DNA of 64,000 nucleotides from Hungatella effluvii (GCF_003201875.1 NZ_QJKD01000003.1:1-64000); one strand, 5' to 3'. Counted from the stretch's first letter, positions 8,128 through 17,108 are shown. Notes: generated from the letters alone by a model not told the origin. Numbers and translations: made by a program.

Positions 8128-10447
8128 GGCTGTCATCTCCCTTTTCCTTCTGATCTGACTCTCCGTTCTGCGCTGGAGTTATGTTTTCCTCTGGACTGCC
8201 TTTTCCCGCCGCGGGAGCCGGACGCTCTGCTGGTGTCAGGTTCTTCTCCGGCACCTCACTCTTCTTCGACGTCACATTCCTCGCCCCCGCCAGATTTTTC
8301 GCCGCCGCCAGACGTTTCCGCCTTCTCTCTTTCCGCGCATCCGCTTTCTCCTGCTGCCGCTTGATCTGCTTATCAAATGCGGACAGGAGGGCCGGAAGCA
8401 GGGACAGAACCAGTGTCACGCTCAAAAATGCCCCGCGCCCTACCAGACGCCCTACCTGGGAGATCGCCTGTATGGACGAAGTAAAGTACAAAAGGTATCC
8501 AACCACCATCAGAATACCGCCCGATGTCATGATGGACAGTGTGCTCTTGTTGACAGCGGCGACCGCAGCCTCCCGGCGGCCTTTTTCCTTACGAAATGCC
8601 AGATAGTTGTTTGTCATCAGAATCGAGTAATCGATGGTGGCCCCCAGCTGCAGGCAGCTGACGATAATGTAGCCGATATAGATCATGCTGTCCCCTATCA
8701 CGTAGGGCAGCGTCATATTCAAATAGATGGCAACTTCGATGGGTACGATCACGAGAATCGGAACCAGGATCGACCGGAAGGTAATGAATACTACCAGCGC
8801 CACACCGGCCAGAGACAGCAGAGATACATGATTATAATCTTCCGTCAGAATATCCCTGATATCGATGGTTGTAGGCGTCATTCCAATTACGTAGGAATGA
8901 TCGGGATAATACTTATGTACGACCTCCTCCAGTCTGGCACTGCACTCGAATGCATAGTCGCTCTCCTGCAGCGTATCCATGGAGATCAGCATTCTGGCGT
9001 AATCCTCATTGCGAAGCTGGCTGGTTAAATCCTCGGGAAGAAAGCTTTCCGGAATTCCGTTCGGCATGGTGCCCGACATGGAGATCACATAGTTGACGAA
9101 ATCCAGATTCTCCAGTTCCTTCGCCAGTTCTTTTTCCGTCACACTGGAACCGTTCGGCACGATACAGATTGTCATATTGGACTTTTTAAACAGGCTGTTA
9201 ATCTCCTGCGTGTCCTCATAGACCCGCGTTCCCGGCCCCGCGCCGATGGCGTCGTCTCCGTACAGGAACTTATTCATACTCTGGCCGAAATAACAGGGAA
9301 CCGCTAACAGGGCCGCTAACAGGAACACCGGAACCCGGATCTTGTACATGGCCCGTGCAAATCCATCAAATGAGGCAATGAGCGGCTTATGCGCCGTCTT
9401 CACGATCTTGTCGTCAAACCGGAGAATAAGCGTCGGCATCAGCAGAAGTACGGTAAGAAGGCTGCATATGATGCCCTTTGCCAGGACGAATCCGACGTCC
9501 TTGCCAATGGTAAAACGCATAAATGCAATGACGATGAATCCCACGATCGTCGTCGCTCCGCTGGCGAGAATGGAACTGCAGGATTCCCTGATCGCCTCCA
9601 CCATGGCCTCATGAATCTCCATGCCTCTGTTTTTCAGGGCCGTAAAGGTATGCAGCAGGAAAATGGAGTAGTCCATCGACACCGCCAGCTGCAGAATAGC
9701 CGCCGTGGAGAAAGTAAAGAAGGATATCGTTCCGAAGACGATGTTCGATCCCATATTCAAAACGATCGCCACGATCATTACGAAGATAAAGAGGAACGGC
9801 TCCATCCACGACGTGGTCGTCAGCGTCAGGATCAGCCATATGATAACGATTGACATGGCAATCGCCATGGTGATCTCCCTGGTGATCGAGGCCTCACGCT
9901 CCTTGCTGGACACTGCGCTTCCGGCAAAACAGCCCCGGTCCTTTCCGACGATCCGGTAGATCTCTTCGATGGCCGCATTGGTGCGCGGTTCTCCGTCTTT
10001 ATCTTCAAAGACGATGTCCATCAGGGCATTCCCATCTTTATAGTAATCATCGATTGCCAGCAGATCGACGCCGATGAACTCCGTCATGCTTTCATTAAGG
10101 AACGGCGCTCCCATATAGACGTCGGTCGAGACGTCGGAGCCCAGTACCAGGTCCACCCCATCGACCGCGGATATCTCTTCCCGGATGCGTTTCGCCTCCT
10201 GTAAAGATACGTCCTTAACCATGATCCGTGCCATGCCGGGGTAACCAAACTCCGCTTCCATCACATCCAGCGCCTGTTTGGTCGGTGCAAAATCCGGCAG
10301 ATATTTGCTCAGATCATAATTCACCCCTACAAACGGGAAACAAATGGCACAGAGAATCGTGGTTACCAGGAAAACCTTCTCAATGATCTTCCCGTGATAC
10401 ACAATAAACCGAATCACCTGATTGAAAATATCGCTGTTTCTTTTCAT
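8114..10447 (-). CDS. MMPL/RND-superfamily exporter
   Basis: A 777-residue transporter with the duplicated RND layout: TM1 near residue 25, a large extracellular loop, a bundle of five or six helices at about 195-340 that includes the sterol-sensing-like FSTAAILQLAVSMDYSIFLL stretch, then TM7 near 375, a second loop and a second bundle at about 545-705 with SCLQLGATIDYSILMTN. The C-terminus is a 70-residue charged tail rich in Lys, Arg and Pro with NLTPAE/NITPAQ repeats. SD AAAGGTGG precedes the ATG. The family exports lipids or drugs using the proton gradient. It is the first gene of a two-gene operon divergent from a TetR regulator. Confidence 0.88.
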   Translation of the reverse strand: MKRNSDIFNQVIRFIVYHGKIIEKVFLVTTILCAICFPFVGVNYDLSKYLPDFAPTKQALDVMEAEFGYPGMARIMVKDVSLQEAKRIREEISAVDGVDLVLGSDVSTDVYMGAPFLNESMTEFIGVDLLAIDDYYKDGNALMDIVFEDKDGEPRTNAAIEEIYRIVGKDRGCFAGSAVSSKEREASITREITMAIAMSIVIIWLILTLTTTSWMEPFLFIFVMIVAIVLNMGSNIVFGTISFFTFSTAAILQLAVSMDYSIFLLHTFTALKNRGMEIHEAMVEAIRESCSSILASGATTIVGFIVIAFMRFTIGKDVGFVLAKGIICSLLTVLLLMPTLILRFDDKIVKTAHKPLIASFDGFARAMYKIRVPVFLLAALLAVPCYFGQSMNKFLYGDDAIGAGPGTRVYEDTQEINSLFKKSNMTICIVPNGSSVTEKELAKELENLDFVNYVISMSGTMPNGIPESFLPEDLTSQLRNEDYARMLISMDTLQESDYAFECSARLEEVVHKYYPDHSYVIGMTPTTIDIRDILTEDYNHVSLLSLAGVALVVFITFRSILVPILVIVPIEVAIYLNMTLPYVIGDSMIYIGYIIVSCLQLGATIDYSILMTNNYLAFRKEKGRREAAVAAVNKSTLSIMTSGGILMVVGYLLYFTSSIQAISQVGRLVGRGAFLSVTLVLSLLPALLSAFDKQIKRQQEKADARKERRRKRLAAAKNLAGARNVTSKKSEVPEKNLTPAERPAPAAGKGSPEENITPAQNGESDQKEKGDDSHEEE

Positions 10448-10478
10448 TATTGCCCACCTTTTGATTATTGTACAATCA

Positions 10479-10507
10479 TTGACTTTTGAACATATGTGTA
10501 TTATAAT
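10479..10507 (+). promoter_or_regulatory. Promoter of the TetR gene
   Basis: TTGACT (10479-10484), a 17-base spacer and TATAAT (10502-10507) on the plus strand. Transcription would start near 10514 and leave a 5' leader of about 125 bases. Confidence 0.75.
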
Positions 10508-10528
10508 TCACTTGTCGGTATATTTCAA
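10500..10528 (-). promoter_or_regulatory. Promoter of the MMPL operon
   Basis: On the minus strand TTGAAA (10528-10523), a 17-base spacer and TATAAT (10505-10500). It faces the TetR promoter and shares its -10 region because ATTATAAT reads as TATAAT on both strands. Confidence 0.7.
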
Positions 10529-10529
10529 T

Positions 10530-10548
10530 AAGCAACGATTCGCTGCTT
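10530..10548. promoter_or_regulatory. Candidate TetR operator (19-bp inverted repeat)
   Basis: AAGCAACGATTCGCTGCTT is palindromic except for one mismatched pair and its centre base. It lies immediately downstream of the TetR transcription start and immediately upstream of the MMPL -35 box, so one bound dimer could block both promoters. TetR-family operators are typically palindromes of about this size. Confidence 0.65.
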
Positions 10549-10639
10549 TGTACGTTAAGCATCACTTATTTGCATTTGTGTTTAATATCAATCGAAACTG
10601 ATAAATTTTGTTTTTAAACAGGATTGTGAGGAGAAGAAT

Positions 10640-11221
10640 ATGGAATCACAGAAAGAGGACCGGAGAATCCGCAGGACCCAGAAAATGTTAAAAGACAGCC
10701 TGATTGAGCTGATGACCGAGAGAGATTTTAAAAATATTTCCGTCAAGGACATCACGGAACGGGCGGATCTAAACAGGGGAACCTTCTACAATCATTACAC
10801 CGATACTTACGATCTGCTGCAGAAGATGGAATCCGACGTGCTGGCTGATTTTCAGGATATGATTGATAATTTCCTGTGCAGTCCAAAGAACGGATCGCTG
10901 ATGCCCATCCTGCTGCCTGTAATACAATATATTGAAGAAAACGTAAAAATTGCCAGAATTCTGTTTGAAAACAGTGCGTCCAGTGATTTCGTCAACCGCT
11001 TCCACCAGCTCATTTCTGACAACGGAACCGCCGTTTTCAAGAAACAGTATCCCGGAATCGACGATGTGACACTCTCCTATTTCATTGAGTTCATCACCTT
11101 CGGCCTGACCGGGGTCCTGCGCTGCTGGATCAACAACGGCATGAAAGAGTCCAAAGAAATGATCGCGGAAATCGCAGATAAATCCGCCGTACAAGTGGCG
11201 CAGAATCTCTGGGGGCATTAG
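10640..11221 (+). CDS. TetR-family repressor of the MMPL operon
   Basis: A 193-residue regulator. Residues about 12-60 are a TetR helix-turn-helix (ISVKDITERADLNRGTFYNHYTDTYDLLQ). The C-terminal all-helical half matches the TetR_C type common in Firmicutes regulators of MMPL exporters (a ...VTLSYFIEFITFGLTGVLRCWI helix near the end). SD GAGGAGAAGAAT precedes the ATG. It is divergent from the exporter with overlapping promoters and a 19-bp operator candidate between them, which suggests autorepression and repression of the exporter. The inducer is unknown. Confidence 0.88.
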   Translation: MESQKEDRRIRRTQKMLKDSLIELMTERDFKNISVKDITERADLNRGTFYNHYTDTYDLLQKMESDVLADFQDMIDNFLCSPKNGSLMPILLPVIQYIEENVKIARILFENSASSDFVNRFHQLISDNGTAVFKKQYPGIDDVTLSYFIEFITFGLTGVLRCWINNGMKESKEMIAEIADKSAVQVAQNLWGH

Positions 11222-11289
11222 GGCGTTAAGACGGGGTTAAAAAAAATTCACCCTTACACGACTAAAAACAGTAGAAAAAGGAGACACAC

Positions 11290-12447
11290 ATGGATAATAC
11301 TCCTGTCATTGAAACCGAACGCCTGCGGCTGCGCCGATTTACAGAGCGTGACGCCGATGCGCTGTTCGCCATACTCAGCGATCCCGAAGTCAATCAGTTT
11401 CTGCCCATGTTCCCGCTGACATCGCTGGAGGAGGCCGGGCAGTATCTCAAAGAACACTATTTAAGTACTTACGGGCAGCCCAGCGGTTACCACTACGCGG
11501 TCTGCCTCAAAACAGATGATATCCCCATCGGATATATCAACGTCAGCGATGACGACAGCCACGACCTGGGATACGGTCTGAAAAAAGAGTTCTGGAAGAA
11601 GGGAATCATGACCGAAGCCGGCCGGGCGCTGATCCGGAAACTAAAAACCACAGATTTACCCTACATTACCGCCACTCATGACCGTGAGAATCCGGGAAGC
11701 GGCCGGGTCATGGAGAAGATCGGCATGATCTATCAGTACTCTTATGAGGAGCAGTGGCAGCCCAAAGATATTCTGGTGTTATTTCGGATGTACCAGCTTA
11801 ATTTTGACGGAGACCAGGACCATGTCTACCAAAAATACTGGAACAAGTATCCGGTCCACTTCATCGAGAAGCTGGAAGACGGTGGCATGCCTGAGACATT
11901 GACAGTCAATCAGAAGGAATACCGGGTTATCCGCCTCCTGGGAAAGGGAAAAGGCGGCTACTCCTATCTCGTCACAGACGGCGCTCGTTCCTTCGTATTA
12001 AAGCAGATTCATCACGAGCCCTGCGACTACTACCAGTTCGGCGACAAGCTGGAATCGGAGCTGCGCGATTACAAAAGGCTTTTCGATATCGGAATCCCGA
12101 TTCCGGAACTGTATGATGTCGATCGGAAAAATGAAAGGATTTTGAAGGAGTACATAGAGGGAAATACCATCTACGATCTGGTTCTGTGCGATCAGGTTAA
12201 GCCTTCTTATTTCCGCCAGATCGAGGATATGTGCGGCAGGCTCTACCCGGCAAACACGAATATCGATTACTTTCCTGCCAATTTTGTGGTTCAGAACGAC
12301 GCACTTTATTATATTGATTATGAGTGCAACAATTATATGGAAGAATGGAATTTTGAAAACTGGGGTATCCGTTACTGGAGCCGGACTAAGGAATTTCTGG
12401 AATATGAACAGAGCCAAATATCACGCCGCAGGCAACGGGGTATTTGA
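11290..12447 (+). CDS. GNAT acetyltransferase fused to a kinase-like domain
   Basis: A 385-residue two-domain protein. Residues 1-165 are a RimJ-like GNAT domain (IETERLRLRRFTERDADALF; acetyl-CoA loop area FWKKGIMTEAGRALI). Residues about 195-370 resemble a small kinase or aminoglycoside-phosphotransferase fold: a glycine loop GKGKGGYSYLV, a VAIK-like lysine in FVLKQI, a catalytic-loop-like NIDYFPANFVV and an IDYE metal site in place of DFG. The usual catalytic Asp of HxD is replaced within NIDY, so activity should be tested rather than assumed. SD AAAAGGAG is well placed. Acetyl and phosphoryl targets are unknown; an antibiotic or protein substrate is possible. Confidence 0.75.
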   Translation: MDNTPVIETERLRLRRFTERDADALFAILSDPEVNQFLPMFPLTSLEEAGQYLKEHYLSTYGQPSGYHYAVCLKTDDIPIGYINVSDDDSHDLGYGLKKEFWKKGIMTEAGRALIRKLKTTDLPYITATHDRENPGSGRVMEKIGMIYQYSYEEQWQPKDILVLFRMYQLNFDGDQDHVYQKYWNKYPVHFIEKLEDGGMPETLTVNQKEYRVIRLLGKGKGGYSYLVTDGARSFVLKQIHHEPCDYYQFGDKLESELRDYKRLFDIGIPIPELYDVDRKNERILKEYIEGNTIYDLVLCDQVKPSYFRQIEDMCGRLYPANTNIDYFPANFVVQNDALYYIDYECNNYMEEWNFENWGIRYWSRTKEFLEYEQSQISRRRQRGI

Positions 12448-12595
12448 CCCTCGCGGCAGTCGTCAGATGGACTCGCAAGCGCGCCCACCAGACTGGTTGC
12501 CCGCGGGAATAAACAGAGGTGAATTTCCGCCCGCCTGCGGCAAGACCTTGGGCGGTTGCATTTTGTCCGTTGTGCCGTACATCTGCATCATAACG

Positions 12596-12644
12596 AAACA
12601 GCAGGCGAACGACGATCGATATTGTCGCTCCCTGCTGTTTTTTA
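12596..12644 (+). terminator. Rho-independent terminator
   Basis: AAACAGCAGG and CCTGCTGTTT pair around a 25-base loop that has its own weak stem, followed by TTTTA. The 148 bases between the fusion gene and this stem hold no gene, only a short segment matching the end of the ROK gene (12460-12482). Confidence 0.7.
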
Positions 12645-12672
12645 TCCTTTAAATTGCGGCATCAAGCCCGCT

Positions 12673-13173
12673 TTACGAGACATCGCTCATCAGTTCTTCA
12701 ATATTTTTCATATCATGTTTATCCACTTCCCGCGGCTCATAGCCGGTATGAAAAATCTTTTGCCCTTTCACTGAGATGCACGGTATCTTTCTTCCATCTA
12801 AGACAGCACCGCCAAAATAATCGGCTTCAAATTCATACCAGCCGCCTTCTAAGTCGGCCTGTTTTGCTGTTCCGTCTTCCTTTAAAACGAATGGGTGAAT
12901 ATCGATATAACTCAATTGGGGATGGTACAGCTCTATACGGACAGGGCTCCAGTCTGTTACTACTTCATACCCCTTTTCTTCCAGCTTCTGCCGTAATTTT
13001 TCGGTACACGCAGCATCGAAATCGATGTCCACATCCCTGTGTTCTCTCGTCTGCCTGCCAACAAGCGCATCTACGCCCCAGCCGCCATCCAGCCAGTAAC
13101 GAATTCCCAGCTGTTCTATCATATCAAGGACTTCAAATAAATCTTCCTGCGTTACAGTTTCCTTTTTTGCCAT
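12673..13173 (-). CDS. LnuA/ANT(2'')-like nucleotidyltransferase
   Basis: A 166-residue protein with the aminoglycoside/lincosamide nucleotidyltransferase core: GIRYWLDGGWGVDALVG followed by REHRDVDIDFD, where the DxD-type carboxylates bind metal and ATP, then IDIHPF. The family adenylylates lincosamides or aminoglycosides, but many chromosomal members have no known drug substrate. SD GAGGTG precedes the ATG. A resistance phenotype cannot be inferred from sequence alone. Next gene upstream on the same strand is tag, 72 bases away. Confidence 0.8.
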   Translation of the reverse strand: MAKKETVTQEDLFEVLDMIEQLGIRYWLDGGWGVDALVGRQTREHRDVDIDFDAACTEKLRQKLEEKGYEVVTDWSPVRIELYHPQLSYIDIHPFVLKEDGTAKQADLEGGWYEFEADYFGGAVLDGRKIPCISVKGQKIFHTGYEPREVDKHDMKNIEELMSDVS

Positions 13174-13245
13174 TCCAGCACCTCGCTTTTCATTTTCATT
13201 TTCATTCTATCGGTCTGTATCCCCAAAAACCTTCTGCCGTCTCTC

Positions 13246-13839
13246 TTACCGATACTCCCATTCCGTCTCTTTCAGCAGTTCTTCATACCTAAAACAGTCC
13301 GGATGGTGGTCATTGATGATGCCGCAGGCCTGCAGATGTGAAAAGACCGTGATGGACCCCATATACTTAAAACCCCGCTTTTTCAAATCTGTGCTCACCT
13401 GATCCGATAATTCGTTCCTCGCTTCCGCCTCGCCTTCCTGGTGCCTGCGGTAAACGTACGTCTTATAATTCGTAAAGCCCCAAAGATACCGGTCGAAGCT
13501 GCCGAATTCCACCACCACCTTCATAAATTGTCTGGCATTGTGTATGACTGCCGTGATTTTTCTTCTGGAACGGATCATGCCGGGGACGAGAAGGATTTCG
13601 GCGATCTCCTCCTCGCCAAACTCTGCAATCCGCTTAAAATCATAGTCACAGAAGCATTTCCTGAATATTTCCCTCTTCTGTATCATCATGTTCCAGTTAA
13701 GCCCGCACTGCATGACCTCCATAAGCATAAACTCAAAATGCTTTCTGTCATCATGAGACGGTACGCCCCATTCGCTGTCATGATACTGGATCATCGGTTC
13801 ATTGATCAGGCACCAGCCGCATCTTGTCTCCTGTTCCAT
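13246..13839 (-). CDS. tag: DNA-3-methyladenine glycosylase I
   Basis: A 197-residue base-excision enzyme that removes 3-methyladenine from alkylated DNA. The N-terminal CGWC, the Tag signature MIQYHDSEWGVP, the ILLVPGMIRSRRKI helix and the C-terminal HHPDCFRYEE are all present; the Cys and His residues at both ends form the structural zinc site of the family. Length is usual. It lies 5 bases downstream of prfH, so the rtcB-prfH-tag run may be one repair operon covering RNA and DNA damage. Confidence 0.92.
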   Translation of the reverse strand: MEQETRCGWCLINEPMIQYHDSEWGVPSHDDRKHFEFMLMEVMQCGLNWNMMIQKREIFRKCFCDYDFKRIAEFGEEEIAEILLVPGMIRSRRKITAVIHNARQFMKVVVEFGSFDRYLWGFTNYKTYVYRRHQEGEAEARNELSDQVSTDLKKRGFKYMGSITVFSHLQACGIINDHHPDCFRYEELLKETEWEYR

Positions 13840-13844
13840 CTGTC

Positions 13845-14450
13845 TTATCCCCCATTTCTCTCCGTCTTAAGCCGGAACGCTCTTCCCTCGTATACTCGAA
13901 CCGGATTTCCCCGCTCCAGTCTGGCATGTTCCATCCAGGCAAGGTTCTTTTCCCTTCGTCCGCTTTCCAGATTCATTTCCGCCAGAATTTCACACAGGCG
14001 GTTTAAGGCTATCTGCTTATTCATATGCTGGCTCCGGGCCTCCGTGGATACCACTGCGGTTCCTGTAGGAATGTGGATGGCGCGGACACCAGTCTCCACC
14101 TTATTCACATTCTGGCCGCCTTTTCCGCCGCTTCGGAAGGTCTCAAAACGAACCAGTTTCTCCTCCGTCACCCGGGGCACCGCCTCTAAAATACTCACAT
14201 CCACATACCAGTTTTTCCGTTTATGCTCCGGACGGTACGGGCTCCTGCAAATCCACAGTACACTGCCCTCCAGGCTGGTAAAATCGTGTTCTGTCTCAAA
14301 CACAATCGAGGAAAATCCCCCCCTTTTCTTTCCCTGTGTGAAGGAAAGCAGCCGGATATCGGGAGCCTCTTTCTTTAATTCCTCATAGAACAGGCCTGCC
14401 GCCAGTTCACATTCTGCCGGCCCCTGGCCGGAACTTATCTGTATTCTCAT
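13845..14450 (-). CDS. prfH: Release-factor homologue PrfH
   Basis: A 201-residue class I release-factor relative. It keeps the GGQ peptidyl-hydrolysis loop (FRSGGKGGQNVNKVETGVRA) but is too short to hold the codon-reading domains of RF1/RF2. Its partner RtcB lies 10 bases upstream, the known prfH-rtcB2 arrangement; published work shows that PrfH releases the nascent chain from ribosomes cut in the 16S decoding centre (colicin E3-type damage) so that RtcB2 can religate the RNA. Start ATG at 14450 has AGGGGG upstream; the longer frame runs into rtcB. Confidence 0.88.
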   Translation of the reverse strand: MRIQISSGQGPAECELAAGLFYEELKKEAPDIRLLSFTQGKKRGGFSSIVFETEHDFTSLEGSVLWICRSPYRPEHKRKNWYVDVSILEAVPRVTEEKLVRFETFRSGGKGGQNVNKVETGVRAIHIPTGTAVVSTEARSQHMNKQIALNRLCEILAEMNLESGRREKNLAWMEHARLERGNPVRVYEGRAFRLKTERNGG

Positions 14451-14460
14451 GCGCAGCCCC

Positions 14461-15534
14461 CTAACCCTTAAATGTGATAAGCGGCCGCAGCGTCGCAACA
14501 ACAGTAATCAGTCCGTAATCCTCAAGGGAAGCGATCACCTGTTCCACATTTTTATAGGCCTCCGGCGCCTCGGCAAACAGTAAATTGGTATCATGGCAGA
14601 CTACACGGCTCTTGAGCTTTGTGCTTCTGATGGAATCCCTGTCGTATTTCTGGTCTATCCTGCTCCTGCAAATACTTCTGGCCCATTTTCTGCCCGCGCC
14701 ATGGGACACAGAGTCCAGGGAAACGGACGAGTCCGCAGCCGGTACACATACATAGGTCAGACTTCCCCTGGATCCCGGAATGACCACGGCTCTCTGCTTC
14801 GTCGATACACTTCCCTTCCGGTGAAGCCATCCATCCTCCGTCCGTTCCAGATAGTTATGACAGCTCTCCAAAAGCGGGGTTACATCCCTCTCCACACCCA
14901 GCCAGGCCAGCAGCTTTTTCGCAGTCACTATGCGATTCCTCCCGGCCCACAGAATCGCCGAGTCGTGTTCCTTCAAATAGTCCTCCGCCTCCTTCGAGCC
15001 TTCCGCCAGTCCTTCCGGCGAATAATACCGGTTTAATATCTCCTGCCCATATCCCCGGGAACCGCTGTGGATCAGTAACATAAGGCGTCCATGAAGCAGT
15101 CCCAGGCGATTGGCCTCCTCTTCTCTGTAAACGTGTTCCAGACACTGAAACTCTGCAAAATGGTTTCCTGTGCCGATGGTTCCCAAATCCCTGATGGGGC
15201 AAACTTCTTCATAAGGGTTGTCGCACGGAATATCGCTCAGCTCCCGAACCTGGTTAAGCCTCGATTCCCATTTATCCATACGGAATTTTTTCAGCTTCAC
15301 TCCTGTGGAAAACAGACTCATCCCGCATCCGATATCATTGCCGATTAAATGGGGATAGAACCGCTCCCTGCTTAACACCGCCATTCCTACAGGAGTCTTT
15401 CCCGGATGCAGATCCGGCAGTCCTACCGTCTTCACCACACCCGGCAGATTCGCGACTCCATGAAGCTGGTCGATCGCCGCCTGTTCAATCCAGTTTTTAC
15501 CGTTGCTGATCAATATGCAATTTTCTCTTTCCAA
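14461..15534 (-). CDS. rtcB2: RNA-splicing ligase RtcB-family protein (RtcB2)
   Basis: A 357-residue RNA 3'-phosphate ligase. Visible catalytic parts are DIGCGMS (metal-binding D67 and C70), GTIGTGNHFAEF, the LIHSGSRGYG metal site and SHGAGRKWAR, which carries the guanylated histidine. I start at TTG 15534 because AAAGGAG lies 8 bases before it and because family members begin just before this ENCILISNGKNWIEQAA stretch; the longer ATG frame (15621) has no ribosome site. It is shorter than classical RtcB, as is usual for the PrfH-linked branch. Likely role: repair of cleaved 16S rRNA together with PrfH. Confidence 0.87.
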   Translation of the reverse strand: MERENCILISNGKNWIEQAAIDQLHGVANLPGVVKTVGLPDLHPGKTPVGMAVLSRERFYPHLIGNDIGCGMSLFSTGVKLKKFRMDKWESRLNQVRELSDIPCDNPYEEVCPIRDLGTIGTGNHFAEFQCLEHVYREEEANRLGLLHGRLMLLIHSGSRGYGQEILNRYYSPEGLAEGSKEAEDYLKEHDSAILWAGRNRIVTAKKLLAWLGVERDVTPLLESCHNYLERTEDGWLHRKGSVSTKQRAVVIPGSRGSLTYVCVPAADSSVSLDSVSHGAGRKWARSICRSRIDQKYDRDSIRSTKLKSRVVCHDTNLLFAEAPEAYKNVEQVIASLEDYGLITVVATLRPLITFKG

Positions 15535-15939
15535 ATCATAATCTCCTTTATGAGCCGACAGGACCATACGTCCCATTTCCCCAGAACCCCGAAAAATGGT
15601 ACAAAAAAAACACGACAACAAGCCGTGCGTAGCAAAATAAAGCTATTATACGCCAGTCCCTGTCTATTCTATCGTTATCTTGTTTTCACCCTTTTCACTT
15701 CGTTTGCCAACATAACAACCACTCCTTTGCTCATAAAGGACTGTACGCCCTCTTTATTCTATGGATACTATAAAACGGATTTTCGGAAATGTCAATGACT
15801 ATTTCCTTAATTTTTTTACTTAGGCTTACTGCTGGTTACCGTTTATTATCTGCACAGGAAATCCCGCACAGGTATTTGCGCAATGCAGTACTGGTACAGC
15901 ATTCCTGAGTCGTTTCTGTGCGGGATCTGCGCGTTTTCG
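15535..15939. other. Intergenic region between rtcB2 and the MerR-like gene
   Basis: About 400 bases without a gene. The AT-rich part (15620-15830) probably carries the rtcB2 promoter, but I cannot fix its boxes. The part near 15850-15930 holds the hairpin described separately. Confidence 0.5.
15861..15926. repeat. Long inverted repeat with embedded dispersed 17-mer
   Basis: ATCCCGCACAG (15861-15871) and CTGTGCGGGAT (15916-15926) are perfect 11-bp arms. The loop contains TTGCGCAATGCAGTACT (15876-15892), whose reverse complement recurs at 60597-60613, and the near-palindrome AATGCAGTAC TG GTACAGCATT. It lies 14 bases past the end of the MerR-like gene and may end that transcript, although the U tract is poor. 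Confidence 0.6.
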
Positions 15940-16200
15940 TCATGTATTCTTTACCAAATTTTTAATCTCCGGTATCGTCTTTCCGTTTTCCTTTAGCTTT
16001 CTGATTCGTTCTATCCGTTCCACAGTCTCGACCCGGAGATAGCGCCTTGTGAGATTCTCTTCCTCTTGCTCAAAAGGAAGCATGCCCTCTTCTGTATAAT
16101 ACTTCAGTGTACTGTACCGGCATCCGGTAAGCCTGGACAGCTCTCCGATCGACACATACTCAGAGCTGCTGATCTTTTCCATGCTTCTCTGTCTTGACAT
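15940..16200 (-). CDS. Small MerR-type HTH protein
   Basis: An 86-residue protein that is essentially one MerR winged-helix DNA-binding domain (YVSIGELSRLTGCRYSTLKYYTEEGML, then RRYLRVETVERIERIRKLKENGKTIPEIKNLV). It lacks the long dimer helix and effector domain of full MerR proteins. It starts 8 bases after the stop of the 299-aa gene and is cotranscribed with it, so it may serve as that gene's regulator or DNA-binding partner. Confidence 0.75.
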   Translation of the reverse strand: MSRQRSMEKISSSEYVSIGELSRLTGCRYSTLKYYTEEGMLPFEQEEENLTRRYLRVETVERIERIRKLKENGKTIPEIKNLVKNT

Positions 16201-16208
16201 TCCATCAC

Positions 16209-17108
16209 CTACCTGTAAACCGGAACCAGATTCGCCCCCTGTACCGGTATTTTGTAATAGACCCTTGTCATTGGGAATACGCGGTAATAATAGTTATCTA
16301 CCTTTAAGAGCGTTTCTGAGCCATTCTTGACTTCTTCCACATAGTGGCCCTTTTCCGAGAGATAGGTCATCATCGCCAGACGCCTGTTCGCCACATTCGT
16401 TCCAAGAACAACGAAATCGATGAAAACAGCCTGCCTTCTGTCCAAAAATGGAAATAAGAGATTGACGCCCTCCATATACGGGTTTTTAAAGAAGTTCTTT
16501 TTTGCTCTCAGCAGCTTCTGCGACAGTTTTTCCGTCCACCGGTAAATGTCTGAATCCCAGACCACTCTGACAACCGGATCCTGCTCTGCCAGTTCAATCA
16601 TACGGGCAGACAGTCTCTCCTGCTCTTGAACGGAAAATATATCATGGATACATCCGCTCTCGCGGAACAGCCACACCAGACATGCGCATTCCAGGGTCAC
16701 CGCGCCGTCCTCCAGGATTTCAGCACGAATGCCCTCAACGATACGCTGGTATTCCGTTCCGTCGCTGCGGTAGGTTCTGAGGTCCATATTCATGCTGCTG
16801 TAGTTAATATCGCACGCCAGGATATCCGGTATCTCATCGAGGACGCCCTTGGCCTTCAATACTTCCGTCATCTCAGTCTCCCAACCGTGGGCTTCCTTCC
16901 TGCCGATGCCGCGAATCTCTTTAAATTCTGCTTCCAGTTCCTCTTTTACAGCCTCTAAATCCAGATTATCCGATAATATAAGCCTCTCCAGATGCTTTGC
17001 AGCCGCGATTCCGCGACAGACTGCACTCTTGGCCGTGGTTGTATGTATGGAATCCTGGCCATCCAGACCAACCAGAGCGTATTGCTGTGATAATGTATAG
17101 TCATTCAT
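16209..17108 (-). CDS. Unrecognised 299-residue soluble protein paired with MerR-like gene
   Basis: I do not recognise this protein. It is soluble and helix-rich. The N-terminus (LSQQYALVGLDGQDSIHTTTAKSAV) superficially recalls the GPP34/Vps74 fold (a start on a short hydrophobic helix and 'LDG' turn), but no diagnostic motif confirms it. The middle holds paired aromatic and charged helices, and the C-terminus is beta-rich (LLKVDNYYYRVFPMTRVYYK). Good SD (AAAGGAG) and a strong promoter lie upstream, with a 4 x 7-bp tandem repeat in the leader between them. Confidence 0.6.
   Translation of the reverse strand: MNDYTLSQQYALVGLDGQDSIHTTTAKSAVCRGIAAAKHLERLILSDNLDLEAVKEELEAEFKEIRGIGRKEAHGWETEMTEVLKAKGVLDEIPDILACDINYSSMNMDLRTYRSDGTEYQRIVEGIRAEILEDGAVTLECACLVWLFRESGCIHDIFSVQEQERLSARMIELAEQDPVVRVVWDSDIYRWTEKLSQKLLRAKKNFFKNPYMEGVNLLFPFLDRRQAVFIDFVVLGTNVANRRLAMMTYLSEKGHYVEEVKNGSETLLKVDNYYYRVFPMTRVYYKIPVQGANLVPVYR

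Noticed and set aside
12673..13173. Acquired drug-resistance gene
   Set aside because: Nucleotidyltransferase motifs are clear, but there is no mobile element, and chromosomal members often lack resistance activity.
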